In this document: piece after piece, positions 8,753 through 18,111 of the stretch
Position numbering within the stretch: position 1 is the first letter of the stretch
How the letters are laid out: the number at the start of each line of letters is the position of its first letter
DNA from: Methylophilaceae bacterium
Lineage (GTDB): Bacteria > Pseudomonadota > Gammaproteobacteria > Burkholderiales > Methylophilaceae
Assembly: GCA_009926205.1 (NCBI GenBank)
Contig: RFPI01000003.1
Location: 1-64,000, forward strand
DNA length: 64,000 nt
Direction: 5' to 3'
Notes under the pieces: generated by a model
Seen by the model: the letters and a program-made list of their open reading frames with translations, nothing else
Told to the model about the DNA's origin: nothing
The model's database searches: none
Program-made: the position numbers and the translations under genes

Positions 8753-9634
8753 ATGAGAAATAGTTTGAGCACGCAAAGCGCCAGTCAGTATCCACAGAAT
8801 ACAGACCAAGAAAGTCTCGCCATTGCGAGGTCGCATTACGAAAATTTTCCTGTCGCTTCCATCATACTTCCCCGCCGTCTGCGCATCCCTATCGCACATA
8901 TCTATCGTTTTGCTAGAGTGGCAGACGACATTGCCGACGAAGGTGATAACACGCCTGAGCAAAGGCTCAAAGCACTCAAACAGTTGCGCGAGGAATTGGC
9001 GCGCATCCGCGATCATAAACCAGCTCATACAGAAATGATGCAGGCTTTACAGCAACAGATAGAGCGTCATGATTTATCCGTATCTCTATTGGAAGACCTT
9101 CTGGATGCCTTTAGCCAAGACGTAACTCAACAGCGTTATGAGAACTTTGCTGAGCTCATGCAATATTGCCGTAAATCTGCCAATCCTATCGGGCGTTTGT
9201 TGCTGCAATTGAACAAAATAGAAGATAGTCATCTCATAGGTTTATCCGATGCGATTTGCAGTGCCCTTCAATTGATTAATTTTTTACAAGATATTGCCAT
9301 CGACTATCAAAAGCAGCGTATCTACCTGCCTCAAGATGAACTCAAGCGATTCAATATTAGCGAGCAGCAAATAGCCCAAGGTGACACTGGCGGAGCTTGG
9401 CAACTGATGATGGATTTTCAAATTAAACGTGCCACCCGTTTATTACAGTCTGGCGCGCCACTGGCCCTGAAACTACCTGGGAGAATGGGACTGGAAATGC
9501 GTATGATTGTGGCCGGCGGAGAACGCATTTTAAAACAGTTGCACGAAGCGCGCGGTGATGTATTTCAGCATCGCCCAAAATTAACGACCAAAGATTGGCT
9601 GATAATGATTTATCGCGCAGTCAGAAAGAAATAG
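8753..9634 (+). CDS. hpnC: Hydroxysqualene synthase HpnC
   Basis: Squalene/phytoene-synthase family. In the three-enzyme bacterial route HpnC turns presqualene diphosphate into hydroxysqualene. The first aspartate-rich motif reads RVADDIADE; the second is degenerate, FLQDIAIDYQKQRIYLP. The ATG at 8753 gives 293 residues; an in-frame GTG at 8714 would add 13 residues, and neither has a convincing ribosome binding site. It is followed 1 nt later by hpnD and then hpnE, the normal order. The promoter must lie in the short gap to the divergent phosphorylase gene. Confidence 0.9.
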   Translation: MRNSLSTQSASQYPQNTDQESLAIARSHYENFPVASIILPRRLRIPIAHIYRFARVADDIADEGDNTPEQRLKALKQLREELARIRDHKPAHTEMMQALQQQIERHDLSVSLLEDLLDAFSQDVTQQRYENFAELMQYCRKSANPIGRLLLQLNKIEDSHLIGLSDAICSALQLINFLQDIAIDYQKQRIYLPQDELKRFNISEQQIAQGDTGGAWQLMMDFQIKRATRLLQSGAPLALKLPGRMGLEMRMIVAGGERILKQLHEARGDVFQHRPKLTTKDWLIMIYRAVRKK

Positions 9635-9635
9635 T

Positions 9636-10472
9636 ATGAATCCTCAGCAATATTGCCAAGAAAAAGCTGCTGCCAGTGGCTCAAGTTTCTATTACAGCTT
9701 TCTATTTTTGCCCACTGCGAAGCGACAAGCGATTACCGCTTTGTATGCTTTTTGCCGAGAGGTCGATGATATCGCGGATGAGTGTCAAGATATCCAAACC
9801 GCCTATACCAAGCTGAACTGGTGGCGCGATGAAATAACGCGATTATATGCGGGACAACCTCAACATCCAGTTAGCCATGCTCTCTCACCAGCAATCAAGC
9901 AATATCAGCTTGCACAAGAGCTCTTTATGGAAATCATTGATGGCATGCAGATGGATTTAGAGCAAGACCGCTACCAAAATTTTAGCCAATTACAACTATA
10001 TTGCTATCGAGTTGCCAGTGTGGTGGGATTGCTATCTGCTGAGATTTTTGGCTATCAAAATCGAAAAACGCTCAAATATGCCCATGATTTAGGCTTAGCT
10101 TTTCAACTCACGAATATTATTCGAGACGTTGGTGAGGATGCCCGTCGTGGAAGAATCTACTTACCTTTGGATGAAATGGCACAATTTGGAGTGAGTGAAA
10201 CAGATATTTTGCACGGTCACCAATCCGAAAAAATTCAAGCTTTGATGGAATATCAAATCAGTCGTGCCCAACAACTGTATGACAAAGCCATGAGCCAGCT
10301 GCCAACAGAGGATAAAGCGAGCCAGAGAACAGGTCTAATTATGGCAGCAATTTACCGCACTTTGCTCAATGAGATTGCGCAAGATGGTGCGCAGAAAGTA
10401 TTGAATTCGCGCACCTCGCTAACACCGTTGCGCAAATTATGGTTGGCATGGGTCACTTATTTAAAGAATTAA
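9636..10472 (+). CDS. hpnD: Presqualene diphosphate synthase HpnD
   Basis: Condenses two farnesyl diphosphates to presqualene diphosphate. The 278-residue protein has both aspartate-rich motifs in canonical form: REVDDIADE near the N-terminus and TNIIRDVGEDARRGRIYLP in the second half, which distinguishes it from the neighbouring HpnC with its weaker second motif. Its ATG lies 1 nt beyond the hpnC stop, so translation is coupled. Confidence 0.93.
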   Translation: MNPQQYCQEKAAASGSSFYYSFLFLPTAKRQAITALYAFCREVDDIADECQDIQTAYTKLNWWRDEITRLYAGQPQHPVSHALSPAIKQYQLAQELFMEIIDGMQMDLEQDRYQNFSQLQLYCYRVASVVGLLSAEIFGYQNRKTLKYAHDLGLAFQLTNIIRDVGEDARRGRIYLPLDEMAQFGVSETDILHGHQSEKIQALMEYQISRAQQLYDKAMSQLPTEDKASQRTGLIMAAIYRTLLNEIAQDGAQKVLNSRTSLTPLRKLWLAWVTYLKN

Positions 10473-10503
10473 TGCTCAGTCATTGATTCATGCACAACAA
10501 AAC

Positions 10504-11841
10504 ATGGGCAACAACCAGCAAACATCCAACACACACATCGCCATTATTGGTAGCGGCATGGCCGGACTCAGCGCCGCTGTTCATCTGCAGCAGTTAGGCC
10601 ATTCGGTCAGTGTGTATGAAGCCGCGCAACATGCAGGCGGCAGAACTCGCAGTGTGCATTTAGCGCGAGCTCAGGTTGACAATGGACAACATATTTTACT
10701 CGGCGCTTATCACCAAACCTTAAATTTACTCCATCGCTGTCAGATACCAGAGCATCAATGTCTACAACGTTTTCCTTTGGATTGGCGGGTTGGCCGTTTA
10801 CACTTACGCACAAGCAAATTACTCCCCTCACCTATTAACCTTTTGCTGGGCTTAATTCAGGCAGTGGGCACCACATGGTCAGAAAAAATAAGCCTAGGCA
10901 AACTCATGCTCGGCTTATATCTCAAGCCTAGTCTGAGTAAGCAAGATGACATCAGTGTAGCGCAGTGGTTAGCAGAGCGAGCTCAATCAGTCTGGGCGAT
11001 AGAGCATATTTGGCGACCAATATGCTTAGCGGCACTCAATACGCCAATAGAACAAGCCAGCGCTTATTATTTTTGCCACGTAATTCGAGATGGCCTGTTG
11101 GGCAGTCATCGAGCCAGCGATATGTTGTTGTGCAAGCAAGATCTCAGTCAAGCATTGATAAACCCCATCATCCAATACCTTCAATCACAGGGAGTAAACA
11201 TTGTCTATTCGCATCGATTGATCAGTATAGAGAAATTGAATCGAGGCTTTTCATTACAATTTGCCAATCAACAGCAGGCGCAGGCGAGCCATGTCATTCT
11301 CGCGATTCCTCCTGCAAATCTATCTGCTTTTCAGGACAGTCTGCCGCAAGCAGCATCATGGACGAAACAAATCCACTACCAGCCGATTACCACTGTTTAC
11401 CTGCAATATGCCGCCAACATAAGCTTGCCAGCCCCCATGCTTGGATTTCCACATACATCAACGACAAATAGTATTGAATTGCAGTGGTTATTTGATCGCG
11501 GCCAATTTGCCCAACAAGCTGGCTTAATCGCTGTAGTATTGAGTGCGCATGGAAAGCAAGACGCATTAGACAACCAACAACTTAGCGCAGAAGTCATTCG
11601 TTTGATGAGCGAGCGCTATCCTGAATGGGGCGCTCCACTATGGGCTAAATGCATACGTGAAAAACGCGCAACCCATCGCTGTGATGTTGGACTAACTCCG
11701 CCTAATATGCTGACAGAAACTCCAGGATTATTGTTGGCAGGCGACTATTTGCATCCCCACTACCCTGCTACCATAGAAGCGGCTGTACAAAGTGGCCTTG
11801 ATTGCGCAAGATGGATTGAAGCGCAGGACATAAGCCGTTAA
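10504..11841 (+). CDS. hpnE: Hydroxysqualene dehydroxylase HpnE
   Basis: FAD-dependent amine-oxidase/phytoene-desaturase-like enzyme that reduces hydroxysqualene to squalene, closing the HpnC-HpnD-HpnE route. The N-terminal dinucleotide-binding motif is IAIIGSGMAGLSAAVHL, and the C-terminal FAD segment LLLAGDYLHPHYPATIEAAV matches the family. ATG at 10504 gives 445 residues; a TTG at 10483 would add 7. No squalene-hopene cyclase follows; the next gene is an SDR protein. The product could feed hopanoids or a C30 carotenoid, which this window does not decide. Confidence 0.9.
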   Translation: MGNNQQTSNTHIAIIGSGMAGLSAAVHLQQLGHSVSVYEAAQHAGGRTRSVHLARAQVDNGQHILLGAYHQTLNLLHRCQIPEHQCLQRFPLDWRVGRLHLRTSKLLPSPINLLLGLIQAVGTTWSEKISLGKLMLGLYLKPSLSKQDDISVAQWLAERAQSVWAIEHIWRPICLAALNTPIEQASAYYFCHVIRDGLLGSHRASDMLLCKQDLSQALINPIIQYLQSQGVNIVYSHRLISIEKLNRGFSLQFANQQQAQASHVILAIPPANLSAFQDSLPQAASWTKQIHYQPITTVYLQYAANISLPAPMLGFPHTSTTNSIELQWLFDRGQFAQQAGLIAVVLSAHGKQDALDNQQLSAEVIRLMSERYPEWGAPLWAKCIREKRATHRCDVGLTPPNMLTETPGLLLAGDYLHPHYPATIEAAVQSGLDCARWIEAQDISR

Positions 11842-11869
11842 ACTCCGCTCTTTTTTCAGGCAATCCGCT

Positions 11870-12622
11870 ATGTTGCAATACCAAGCACCTCATGACTTAT
11901 TAAAAGCCCATATTATTTTGGTCAGCGGAGCCGGCCAAGGGCTAGGTTTGCAGGCAGCGATTAGCTTTGCGCAGCACGGCGCTACAGTGATACTAGTGGG
12001 GCGTAAACAAGAAAAATTAGAAGCAAGCTATGACGCTATCGTCCAGAAAGGTTTGCCAGAGCCTATTATCTTTTGTATGGATTTTGCCAAAGCAACTGAG
12101 TTGGAAATGCAAGCTTTGGCAGAAGGCATCTATCAACAGTTCGGTCAATTAAATGGCATTCTGCATAATGCTAGCCATTTTGATAATTTAAGCCCATTAA
12201 TGCTTCAGACTGGGGAGCAGTTTCAACAAATGATGCAAGTCAATTTGATTGCCCCATTTATGTTGACCAAGGCTTGCATGCCATTATTACAGCGTGCCGA
12301 ACAAGCCAGCGTGATATTTACCTCGAATCACTCTGCCCATGCCCTGCAGCCATTCTGGGGAGCCCATGGCATTAGCAAATGCGCCACCGACAACTTAATG
12401 CAAATGTGGTCTAAGGAGTTAGATAGTCAGACGAATTTGCGTTTTAACAGCATAGTGCCAGGGCCTACACAGACTCCTCAGCGCAAAAAAACCCATCCTG
12501 GCGAATTGCATGAGTCTCTTCCCACCGCAGCAGAATTGATGCCCTTATATTTATATTTGATGGGGAAAGATAGTGTTGGCGTCAGCGGGCAAATCCACTT
12601 TGCCCAAACGTCAGCTAATTAA
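11870..12622 (+). CDS. YciK-like short-chain dehydrogenase with altered catalytic residue
   Basis: A 250-residue SDR-fold protein closest in layout to E. coli YciK, including the N-terminal start before the Rossmann fold and the LMPLYLYLMG segment near the C-terminus. The cofactor motif GAGQGLGL (about 20-27) and the HNAS variant of NNAG are present. The active-site YxxxK reads HGISK: the catalytic tyrosine is replaced by histidine (codon CAT), while the lysine is kept. The conserved serine region reads TSNHS. Dehydrogenase activity is therefore doubtful; it may bind NAD(P) without classical turnover. It follows hpnE by 28 nt and converges on radA. Confidence 0.85.
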   Translation: MLQYQAPHDLLKAHIILVSGAGQGLGLQAAISFAQHGATVILVGRKQEKLEASYDAIVQKGLPEPIIFCMDFAKATELEMQALAEGIYQQFGQLNGILHNASHFDNLSPLMLQTGEQFQQMMQVNLIAPFMLTKACMPLLQRAEQASVIFTSNHSAHALQPFWGAHGISKCATDNLMQMWSKELDSQTNLRFNSIVPGPTQTPQRKKTHPGELHESLPTAAELMPLYLYLMGKDSVGVSGQIHFAQTSAN

Positions 12623-12632
12623 GATCACACTC

Positions 12633-13994
12633 TCAGGACAATTGACTGGCGTGTTGCAAAGCCTGGTCTAACCTATCTACAGCAAATACCTGCAAGCCCT
12701 TAATTTCTTGTTTGGGGGCATTCGCTTTAGGAATAATCGCAAATTTAAAACCTAACTTAACCGCTTCTTTCAGGCGCTCTTGACCTCTTTGAACGGGTCG
12801 CACTTCGCCAGCCAAACCAACTTCACCAAATACTATCAGTTGATTGCTTAACGCCTTGTTTTTTAATGAAGAAACAATAGAGAGCAAGACGGCCAAATCG
12901 ACAGCGGGCTCACTGATTTTGACACCGCCCACAGCATTCACGAATACATCCTGATCGAAGCATGCCACTCCAGCATGACGATGTAATACTGCCAATAACA
13001 TCGCCAAACGATTTTGCTCTAAGCCTACACAGAGTCGTTTTGGATTCATGCTGTGCGAGCTATCCACCAATGCTTGCACTTCTATCAATAAGGGTCTTGT
13101 GCCCTCTTGGGTGACCACAATACAAGAGCCTGCCACCTGAGCAGCATGATGCGAAAGAAATAAAGCGGATGGATTACTGACCTCGCGCAAACCCTTTTCC
13201 GTCATGGCAAACACACCCAATTCATTGACGGCACCATATCGATTTTTAAAAGCGCGTATCAAGCGGAAACTGGAGTTCGGATCGCCCTCAAAATAGAGGA
13301 CCGTATCGACGATATGCTCTAAAACACGCGGGCCAGCCAGTGAGCCCTCTTTGGTGACGTGCCCCACCAATATCATACTAATACCCAACTGTTTAGCAAC
13401 GCGTGTAAGTTGTGCAGAGCACTCTCTGACTTGCGCAACGGATCCTGGCGCAGATTGTAAAACCTCTGAATACACTGTCTGAATGGAGTCAATCACCACC
13501 ACCTGAGGACGCAAGTCCTGCAATATAGTGAGTATCTTCTCTAGATGAATTTCAGCTAACAGATCGAGTGGAGAAGCATCTAAACCTAAGCGTTTTGCGC
13601 GCATTGCGATTTGCTGCGCTGACTCTTCGCCACTAACGTATAACACCTGTTGCTGTTTGCCGAGATGGCATAAGGTTTGCAGTAATAAGGTAGATTTACC
13701 AATACCGGGATCACCGCCAATCAAAACGACGCCACCAGCAACCAAGCCTCCGCCCAGAACCCGATCAAATTCCTCGCTACCCGTAGCAAATCGCTCATTT
13801 TCTTGGGCTCTGACATCGGCCAATTTTTGCACCGTACTGCTGCTCGCCAAAGGAGAAAAACGTGTACTCACTGGTGTTTCTGCGATGGTTTCTACTAAAG
13901 TATTCCATGCCATACAAGCGGCGCACTGACCTTGCCATTTGGGCGACTGCGCGCCACACTCTGTACAGGTATAAACGGTCTTTGCTTTTGCCAT
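12633..13994 (-). CDS. radA: DNA repair protein RadA
   Basis: RecA-like ATPase that drives branch migration during recombination. The 453-residue protein has an N-terminal C4 zinc finger (CTECG then CAAC), a Walker A box GGDPGIGKSTLL, the RadA-specific KNRYG motif (KNRFG in many species) and a C-terminal Lon-like domain with VGGVKISEPAVDLAV. It starts 2 nt after the alr stop, so alr and radA form a unit. Confidence 0.97.
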   Translation of the reverse strand: MAKAKTVYTCTECGAQSPKWQGQCAACMAWNTLVETIAETPVSTRFSPLASSSTVQKLADVRAQENERFATGSEEFDRVLGGGLVAGGVVLIGGDPGIGKSTLLLQTLCHLGKQQQVLYVSGEESAQQIAMRAKRLGLDASPLDLLAEIHLEKILTILQDLRPQVVVIDSIQTVYSEVLQSAPGSVAQVRECSAQLTRVAKQLGISMILVGHVTKEGSLAGPRVLEHIVDTVLYFEGDPNSSFRLIRAFKNRYGAVNELGVFAMTEKGLREVSNPSALFLSHHAAQVAGSCIVVTQEGTRPLLIEVQALVDSSHSMNPKRLCVGLEQNRLAMLLAVLHRHAGVACFDQDVFVNAVGGVKISEPAVDLAVLLSIVSSLKNKALSNQLIVFGEVGLAGEVRPVQRGQERLKEAVKLGFKFAIIPKANAPKQEIKGLQVFAVDRLDQALQHASQLS

Positions 13995-13996
13995 GC

Positions 13997-15073
13997 CTAA
14001 TCTCTATCGCTGACCTGCAAAGGAACACGCGCAGCTACCGCACAGAGTAATTCGTAACCTATGGTATCTGCACTGTGAGCAACCGCATCTACAGGCACAA
14101 GATCACCCCATAATTCGACTTCGTCTCCCAAGCCACAATCAGGCAAATGGCTTAAGTCTACAAACAACATATCCATGGATACGCGGCCGATGAGTCTTGA
14201 GGACTTTCCTGCAACTGCAATCGGGGTGCCGTTTTTGGCATGACGCGGATAGCCATCAGCATAGCCACAAGCTACGACACCAATACGCATTGCTTGGTCA
14301 GCGACAAATGTGTGGCCATAGCCCAAGCCATCACCTTGCGATAGCGTTTGTATGGCAATAATGCGACTGCTAAAGCGCATCACTGGGCGAAGATTGAGTT
14401 GGGATGCTGTTGTATCAGCAAAAGGTGTCGCGCCATACAACATTATGCCGGCTCGTACCCAATCTCCATGAGATTCAGGGTAGCGTAATACACTGGCTGA
14501 GTTGGCCAAAGAAATTGGGTAATCTGAAAAATCTTTAACGGTTTGTTGAAACAGAGCCAAAGGCTGTGCAATTCCGGCCGCTTCATCTGCATTCGCGAAA
14601 TGGGTCATCAATGTGATTTTGCCAACATTGGCGCATTGCTTTAAACGTTGCATCAATGGCGTCAATTGCTCTGGTTGAAAACCTAGGCGATTCATGCCGG
14701 TATTGATTTTAACGAACACCTCAAACGGATGTGGCAGGGACAGAGCTTCTAATATGGTGACTTGCTCTGTTTGATGTATCACCAAACTCAATCTATGTTG
14801 ATTAGCTAATAGCGCTTCATCTGTATCAAACAAGCCCTCTAGCAATAAAATATTTTGCTCATAGCCTGCGTGGCGCAAGTCTAGTGCTTCAGACAATGAG
14901 AGAACTGCAAAGCCTTCAGCGTCTGCTAGACCTTGAGCAGCGTTAAGCAAGCCGTGCCCATAACCATTCGCTTTAATCACCGCCATGACTTTTGATCGAG
15001 GTGCATGTTGACGAGCCACCGCAAGATTATGTCTAAAAGCAGCTAGGTTGATCGTGGCTTGAATGGGGCGCAT
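13997..15073 (-). CDS. alr: Alanine racemase
   Basis: PLP enzyme that interconverts L- and D-alanine for peptidoglycan. The PLP lysine is K34 in MAVIKANGYGHG, and the second catalytic tyrosine lies in the CGYADGYPRH segment. Length (358) is normal. It lies 6 nt after dnaB and 2 nt before radA, the common dnaB-alr-radA order of betaproteobacteria. Confidence 0.97.
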   Translation of the reverse strand: MRPIQATINLAAFRHNLAVARQHAPRSKVMAVIKANGYGHGLLNAAQGLADAEGFAVLSLSEALDLRHAGYEQNILLLEGLFDTDEALLANQHRLSLVIHQTEQVTILEALSLPHPFEVFVKINTGMNRLGFQPEQLTPLMQRLKQCANVGKITLMTHFANADEAAGIAQPLALFQQTVKDFSDYPISLANSASVLRYPESHGDWVRAGIMLYGATPFADTTASQLNLRPVMRFSSRIIAIQTLSQGDGLGYGHTFVADQAMRIGVVACGYADGYPRHAKNGTPIAVAGKSSRLIGRVSMDMLFVDLSHLPDCGLGDEVELWGDLVPVDAVAHSADTIGYELLCAVAARVPLQVSDRD

Positions 15074-15079
15074 GACAGA

Positions 15080-16465
15080 TTAATGATCATCCGCGATATA
15101 GCCGCCAGAAGCGAAGTTCTCGAAGCGAGTGTACTGACCGAGGAAAGTCAGTCTTACTCGACCAATAGGGCCGTTACGCTGTTTACCAATGATGATTTCA
15201 GCCGTGCCCTTATCTTCGGAGTCAGGGTTGTACACCTCATCGCGATAAATAAACAAAATTAAGTCCGCATCCTGTTCAATCGCACCGGACTCGCGTAAAT
15301 CCGACATCACAGGACGTTTATCTGGGCGTTGTTCCACACTTCGGTTTAACTGGGATAGAGCAATCACCGGAACGTTTAACTCTTTAGCCAGTGATTTCAA
15401 AGAGCGGGAAATCTCAGAAATTTCAGTGGCCCGGTTTTCAGAGGCGCGTCCACCATTGGCAGACATCAACTGTAAATAATCGACCACAATTAAGCCCAGA
15501 TTTTGCTTGCAAGACTTTTGCAATCGTCTTGCGCGAGCTCTCAGCTCAAAGGCGTTCAGGCCGGCGCCTTCGTCGATATATAAAGGCGCTTCATTCAACT
15601 TGCCCAAAGCCATGGTTAAACGTGGCCAATCTTCCTCATCCAATTTGCCATTGCGCATTTTGTGTTGATCTAGACGACCCACTGAACCGACCATACGGGT
15701 TGCCAATTGAATCGCCGCCATTTCCATAGAGAAGACAGCGACAGGCTTTTTAATTTCTAATGCGATATGCTCAGCAATATTCAAAGAGAAAGCTGTTTTA
15801 CCCATAGATGGTCGTCCAGCGACGATAATTAAATCGCCAGGCTGCAATCCTGAGGTTCTCTCATCCAAATCATCAAACCCAGTAGCAATGCCCGTCACAT
15901 GAGATTGATCTTCACGTTGGTAAAGCTCCTCAATCCGATTAACCACCGGACCAAGCAATTCTTTGATATCGATAAAGCCTTGGGTGGCATTGCCATCTGC
16001 TTCAGCAATTTTAAAAATCTTCGCTTCCGCCTCATCTAACAATTGCTGAGCGTCCCGCCCCTGTGGCACAAAAGCGCTCTCAGCAATCTCGCTGCCTACC
16101 GTCACTAATTTACGCATAATGGAGCGCTCACGTACTATTTCTGCATAGCGACGGATATTGGCAGCTGTGGGGGTATTCTTGGCTAAGGCGTCGAGATAGG
16201 CCAATCCTCCGATAGAGGTTAGCTCTGCGTTACTTTCTAGAGATTCTGCGACAGTCACTATATCAGCGGGACGGGCTAATTGAATCAAGCGGCTGATATG
16301 TTGATAAATCAGCTTATGGTCATAACGGTAAAAATCGTCCTCGTGCAAGATATCAGCAATTTTGTCGAGAGCTTCATTGTCCAGCAACAAGCCGCCCAAA
16401 ACGGACTGCTCCGCTTCTACGGAATGTGGGGGGAGTTTTAGCGCGTCTAAGGTGTCATCAGCCAT
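15080..16465 (-). CDS. dnaB: Replicative DNA helicase
   Basis: Hexameric helicase of the replication fork. The 461-residue protein has the N-terminal DnaB domain (about 15-115) and the RecA-like C-terminal domain with Walker A GRPSMGKTAFSLN, Walker B LIVVDYLQLM and the C-terminal DLRESGAIEQDADLI segment. No intein is present. It sits 162 nt after the rplI gene behind the terminator of the rpsF operon, so it needs its own promoter. A TATAAT lies only 6 nt from the ATG, and no Shine-Dalgarno is visible (see the promoter entry). Confidence 0.98.
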   Translation of the reverse strand: MADDTLDALKLPPHSVEAEQSVLGGLLLDNEALDKIADILHEDDFYRYDHKLIYQHISRLIQLARPADIVTVAESLESNAELTSIGGLAYLDALAKNTPTAANIRRYAEIVRERSIMRKLVTVGSEIAESAFVPQGRDAQQLLDEAEAKIFKIAEADGNATQGFIDIKELLGPVVNRIEELYQREDQSHVTGIATGFDDLDERTSGLQPGDLIIVAGRPSMGKTAFSLNIAEHIALEIKKPVAVFSMEMAAIQLATRMVGSVGRLDQHKMRNGKLDEEDWPRLTMALGKLNEAPLYIDEGAGLNAFELRARARRLQKSCKQNLGLIVVDYLQLMSANGGRASENRATEISEISRSLKSLAKELNVPVIALSQLNRSVEQRPDKRPVMSDLRESGAIEQDADLILFIYRDEVYNPDSEDKGTAEIIIGKQRNGPIGRVRLTFLGQYTRFENFASGGYIADDH

Positions 16466-16471
16466 AGTGAC

Positions 16472-16500
16472 ATTATACTGTTAGTCGAACATTTTTCGAC
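16472..16500 (-). promoter_or_regulatory. Putative dnaB promoter region with small palindrome
   Basis: On the minus strand TATAAT is at 16472-16477, so transcription would start at or next to the dnaB ATG (leaderless or nearly so). At the -35 position there is no consensus but a 6-bp palindrome, GTCGAA-N5-TTCGAC (16484-16500), that could be an operator. Based on consensus only. Confidence 0.35.
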
Positions 16501-16583
16501 TAGCTAGCTTGAATTATGCAGAGATAATTTATTCAGCTTTGCTGCACCAGTTTCACCATGAATGACTTGGGTGATACATAACA

Positions 16584-16610
16584 AAAAAGGCTGCACTAGG
16601 CAGCCTTTTT
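16584..16610 (-). terminator. Terminator of the rpsF-priB-rpsR-rplI operon
   Basis: GGCTGC (16589-16594), loop ACTAG, GCAGCC (16600-16605), flanked by A and T runs. It lies 18 nt beyond the rplI stop and is symmetrical enough to work in both directions. Confidence 0.9.
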
Positions 16611-16627
16611 CGATGACTTGCAATGAC

Positions 16628-17077
16628 TTATGCTTCGCCCAATACTGAAACAGTAATGTCCACCACTACATCATGGTGGAAAGCGATAGACACTGGATGG
16701 TCACCCACTGTCTTCAATGGACCATTCGGCATACGTACTTCTGCTTTAACTACTTGGAAACCTTGCGCAGTTAAAGATTCAGCAATGTCAGTATTAGTGA
16801 CAGAGCCAAACAAACGGCCATCTACGCCAGCCTTTTGAGTGATTTGTAATAGGAAACCAGCTAATTTTTCGCCACGTGCTTTTGCTGCAGACAATAATTC
16901 AGCTTGTTGTTTTTCCAATACCGCACGACGTTGCTCGAATTCAGCGATGTTTGCTGTCGTTGCGCGCTTTGCTTTACCTTGAGGAATCAAGAAATTACGG
17001 CCGTAACCGTCTTTTACCTTAACCACATCACCAAGGTTACCCAGGTTGACTACTTTTTCTAATAAGATAACTTGCAT
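16628..17077 (-). CDS. rplI: Ribosomal protein bL9
   Basis: Large-subunit protein with an N-terminal rRNA-binding domain ([19 protein letters not shown] and the [11 protein letters not shown] signature), a connecting helix and a C-terminal domain; 149 residues is the normal length. It is the last gene of the rpsF operon, 11 nt after rpsR, and is followed by a clear terminator. Confidence 0.98.
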   Translation of the reverse strand: MQVILLEKVVNLGNLGDVVKVKDGYGRNFLIPQGKAKRATTANIAEFEQRRAVLEKQQAELLSAAKARGEKLAGFLLQITQKAGVDGRLFGSVTNTDIAESLTAQGFQVVKAEVRMPNGPLKTVGDHPVSIAFHHDVVVDITVSVLGEA

Positions 17078-17088
17078 GACGATTCCCC

Positions 17089-17319
17089 TTAGTGCTTATC
17101 TGTATATGGCAACAAGGACAAGAAACGTGCACGCTTAACAGCTGCTGTCAGCTGACGTTGATACTTTGCTTTTGTACCAGTAATACGTGCAGGAATAATC
17201 TTGCCATTTTCGCTAATGAAATCTTTTAATAGCTCTACATCTTTGTAGTCTACTTGTTTGATGCCTTCTGCAGTAAATCTGCAGTAACGGCGACGTTTAA
17301 ACATATCTCTTGCCATCAT
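17089..17319 (-). CDS. rpsR: Ribosomal protein bS18
   Basis: Small-subunit protein that pairs with bS6 on the platform. The 76-residue sequence has the [25 protein letters not shown] core of family S18 (given here by its start DYKDVELL and end PARITG) and the zinc-independent N-terminus RRRYCRF. It lies 10 nt after priB and 11 nt before rplI. Confidence 0.98.
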   Translation of the reverse strand: MMARDMFKRRRYCRFTAEGIKQVDYKDVELLKDFISENGKIIPARITGTKAKYQRQLTAAVKRARFLSLLPYTDKH

Positions 17320-17329
17320 CTAATCCTTT

Positions 17330-17620
17330 TCAATATTCGATTTTGTTTAGATGCAACACCAGTTGTGAGCTTTTTAAACTACGTTTAGCTAAAAATCCGC
17401 TCGCAATCACTTGACTAGCTTCGCTGATTTTATCGATCTCTAGCGCTAGATTACCTAATGCTACGACCATCAATTCACACAACACTTGGCGTCGCATTCC
17501 CGCTTCAATTTGCTCTGATTGATGTTGCAGTGCAAAACTCAGTAGCGGGATGCCTGCCGGGGTATAGCGTATTGGCTGTTTATTCACCAACACACCGCTA
17601 ATCTTGACTTGATTAGTCAC
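17330..17620 (-). CDS. priB: Primosomal replication protein N
   Basis: Single-stranded-DNA-binding OB-fold protein of the replication restart primosome. The 96-residue sequence has the typical start (ISGVLVNKQPIRYTPAGIP) and C-terminal IASGFLAKRS. The start codon is GTG (17618-17620). Its place between rpsF and rpsR is the classical location in beta- and gammaproteobacteria and supports the call despite the low sequence conservation of this family. Confidence 0.93.
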   Translation of the reverse strand: MTNQVKISGVLVNKQPIRYTPAGIPLLSFALQHQSEQIEAGMRRQVLCELMVVALGNLALEIDKISEASQVIASGFLAKRSLKSSQLVLHLNKIEY

Positions 17621-17636
17621 CGGCTGATTAATTCAA

Positions 17637-18017
17637 TTACTCTGCTGATTCCTCAGCGGCCTCAGCCGTTTCACCCTTTTCCAATACTGATTTGGATTTT
17701 TCTTCCTTCATCATTGGAGATGGCGTTGTTTCAGCTGCGTTAGTCGCAATCGTCAAATGGCGCAATACAGCATCATTAAACTTGAATGCGTGTTCCAACT
17801 CACCTAAAACTTCCAGGCTACATTCGATATTCATTAACACATAGTGTGCTTTGTGAATTTTTTGGATAGGGTAAGCAAGTTGACGACGACCCCAATCTTC
17901 TAGGCGGTGAATAGCACCACCATTGGATGTCACCAGTGTGCGATAACGTTCGATCATCGCAGGCACTTGCTCGCTTTGGTCCGGATGGACGATAAATACG
18001 ATTTCGTAATGCCGCAT
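17637..18017 (-). CDS. rpsF: Ribosomal protein bS6
   Basis: Small-subunit platform protein. The N-terminus [18 protein letters not shown] and [13 protein letters not shown] are family signatures. The 126 residues end in an acidic, alanine-rich tail ([14 protein letters not shown]), as in E. coli bS6, where glutamates are added after translation. AAAAGGAG precedes the ATG by 6 nt. First gene of rpsF-priB-rpsR-rplI. Confidence 0.98.
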   Translation of the reverse strand: MRHYEIVFIVHPDQSEQVPAMIERYRTLVTSNGGAIHRLEDWGRRQLAYPIQKIHKAHYVLMNIECSLEVLGELEHAFKFNDAVLRHLTIATNAAETTPSPMMKEEKSKSVLEKGETAEAAEESAE

Positions 18018-18082
18018 GTAAACTCCTTTTGGATAAAGACTCCTGTAATGCGAAACAGTGAGCCAAGGTTGAAAAGCCCGCG

Positions 18083-18111
18083 ATTCTAACGTATTCGCGA
18101 TGTCAAATCAA
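18083..18111 (-). promoter_or_regulatory. Putative sigma-70 promoter of the rpsF operon
   Basis: On the minus strand TTGATT (18106-18111) and TAGAAT (18083-18088) with an ideal 17-bp spacer. The -35 overlaps the stop codon of the upstream MfnE-like gene. Confidence 0.6.
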
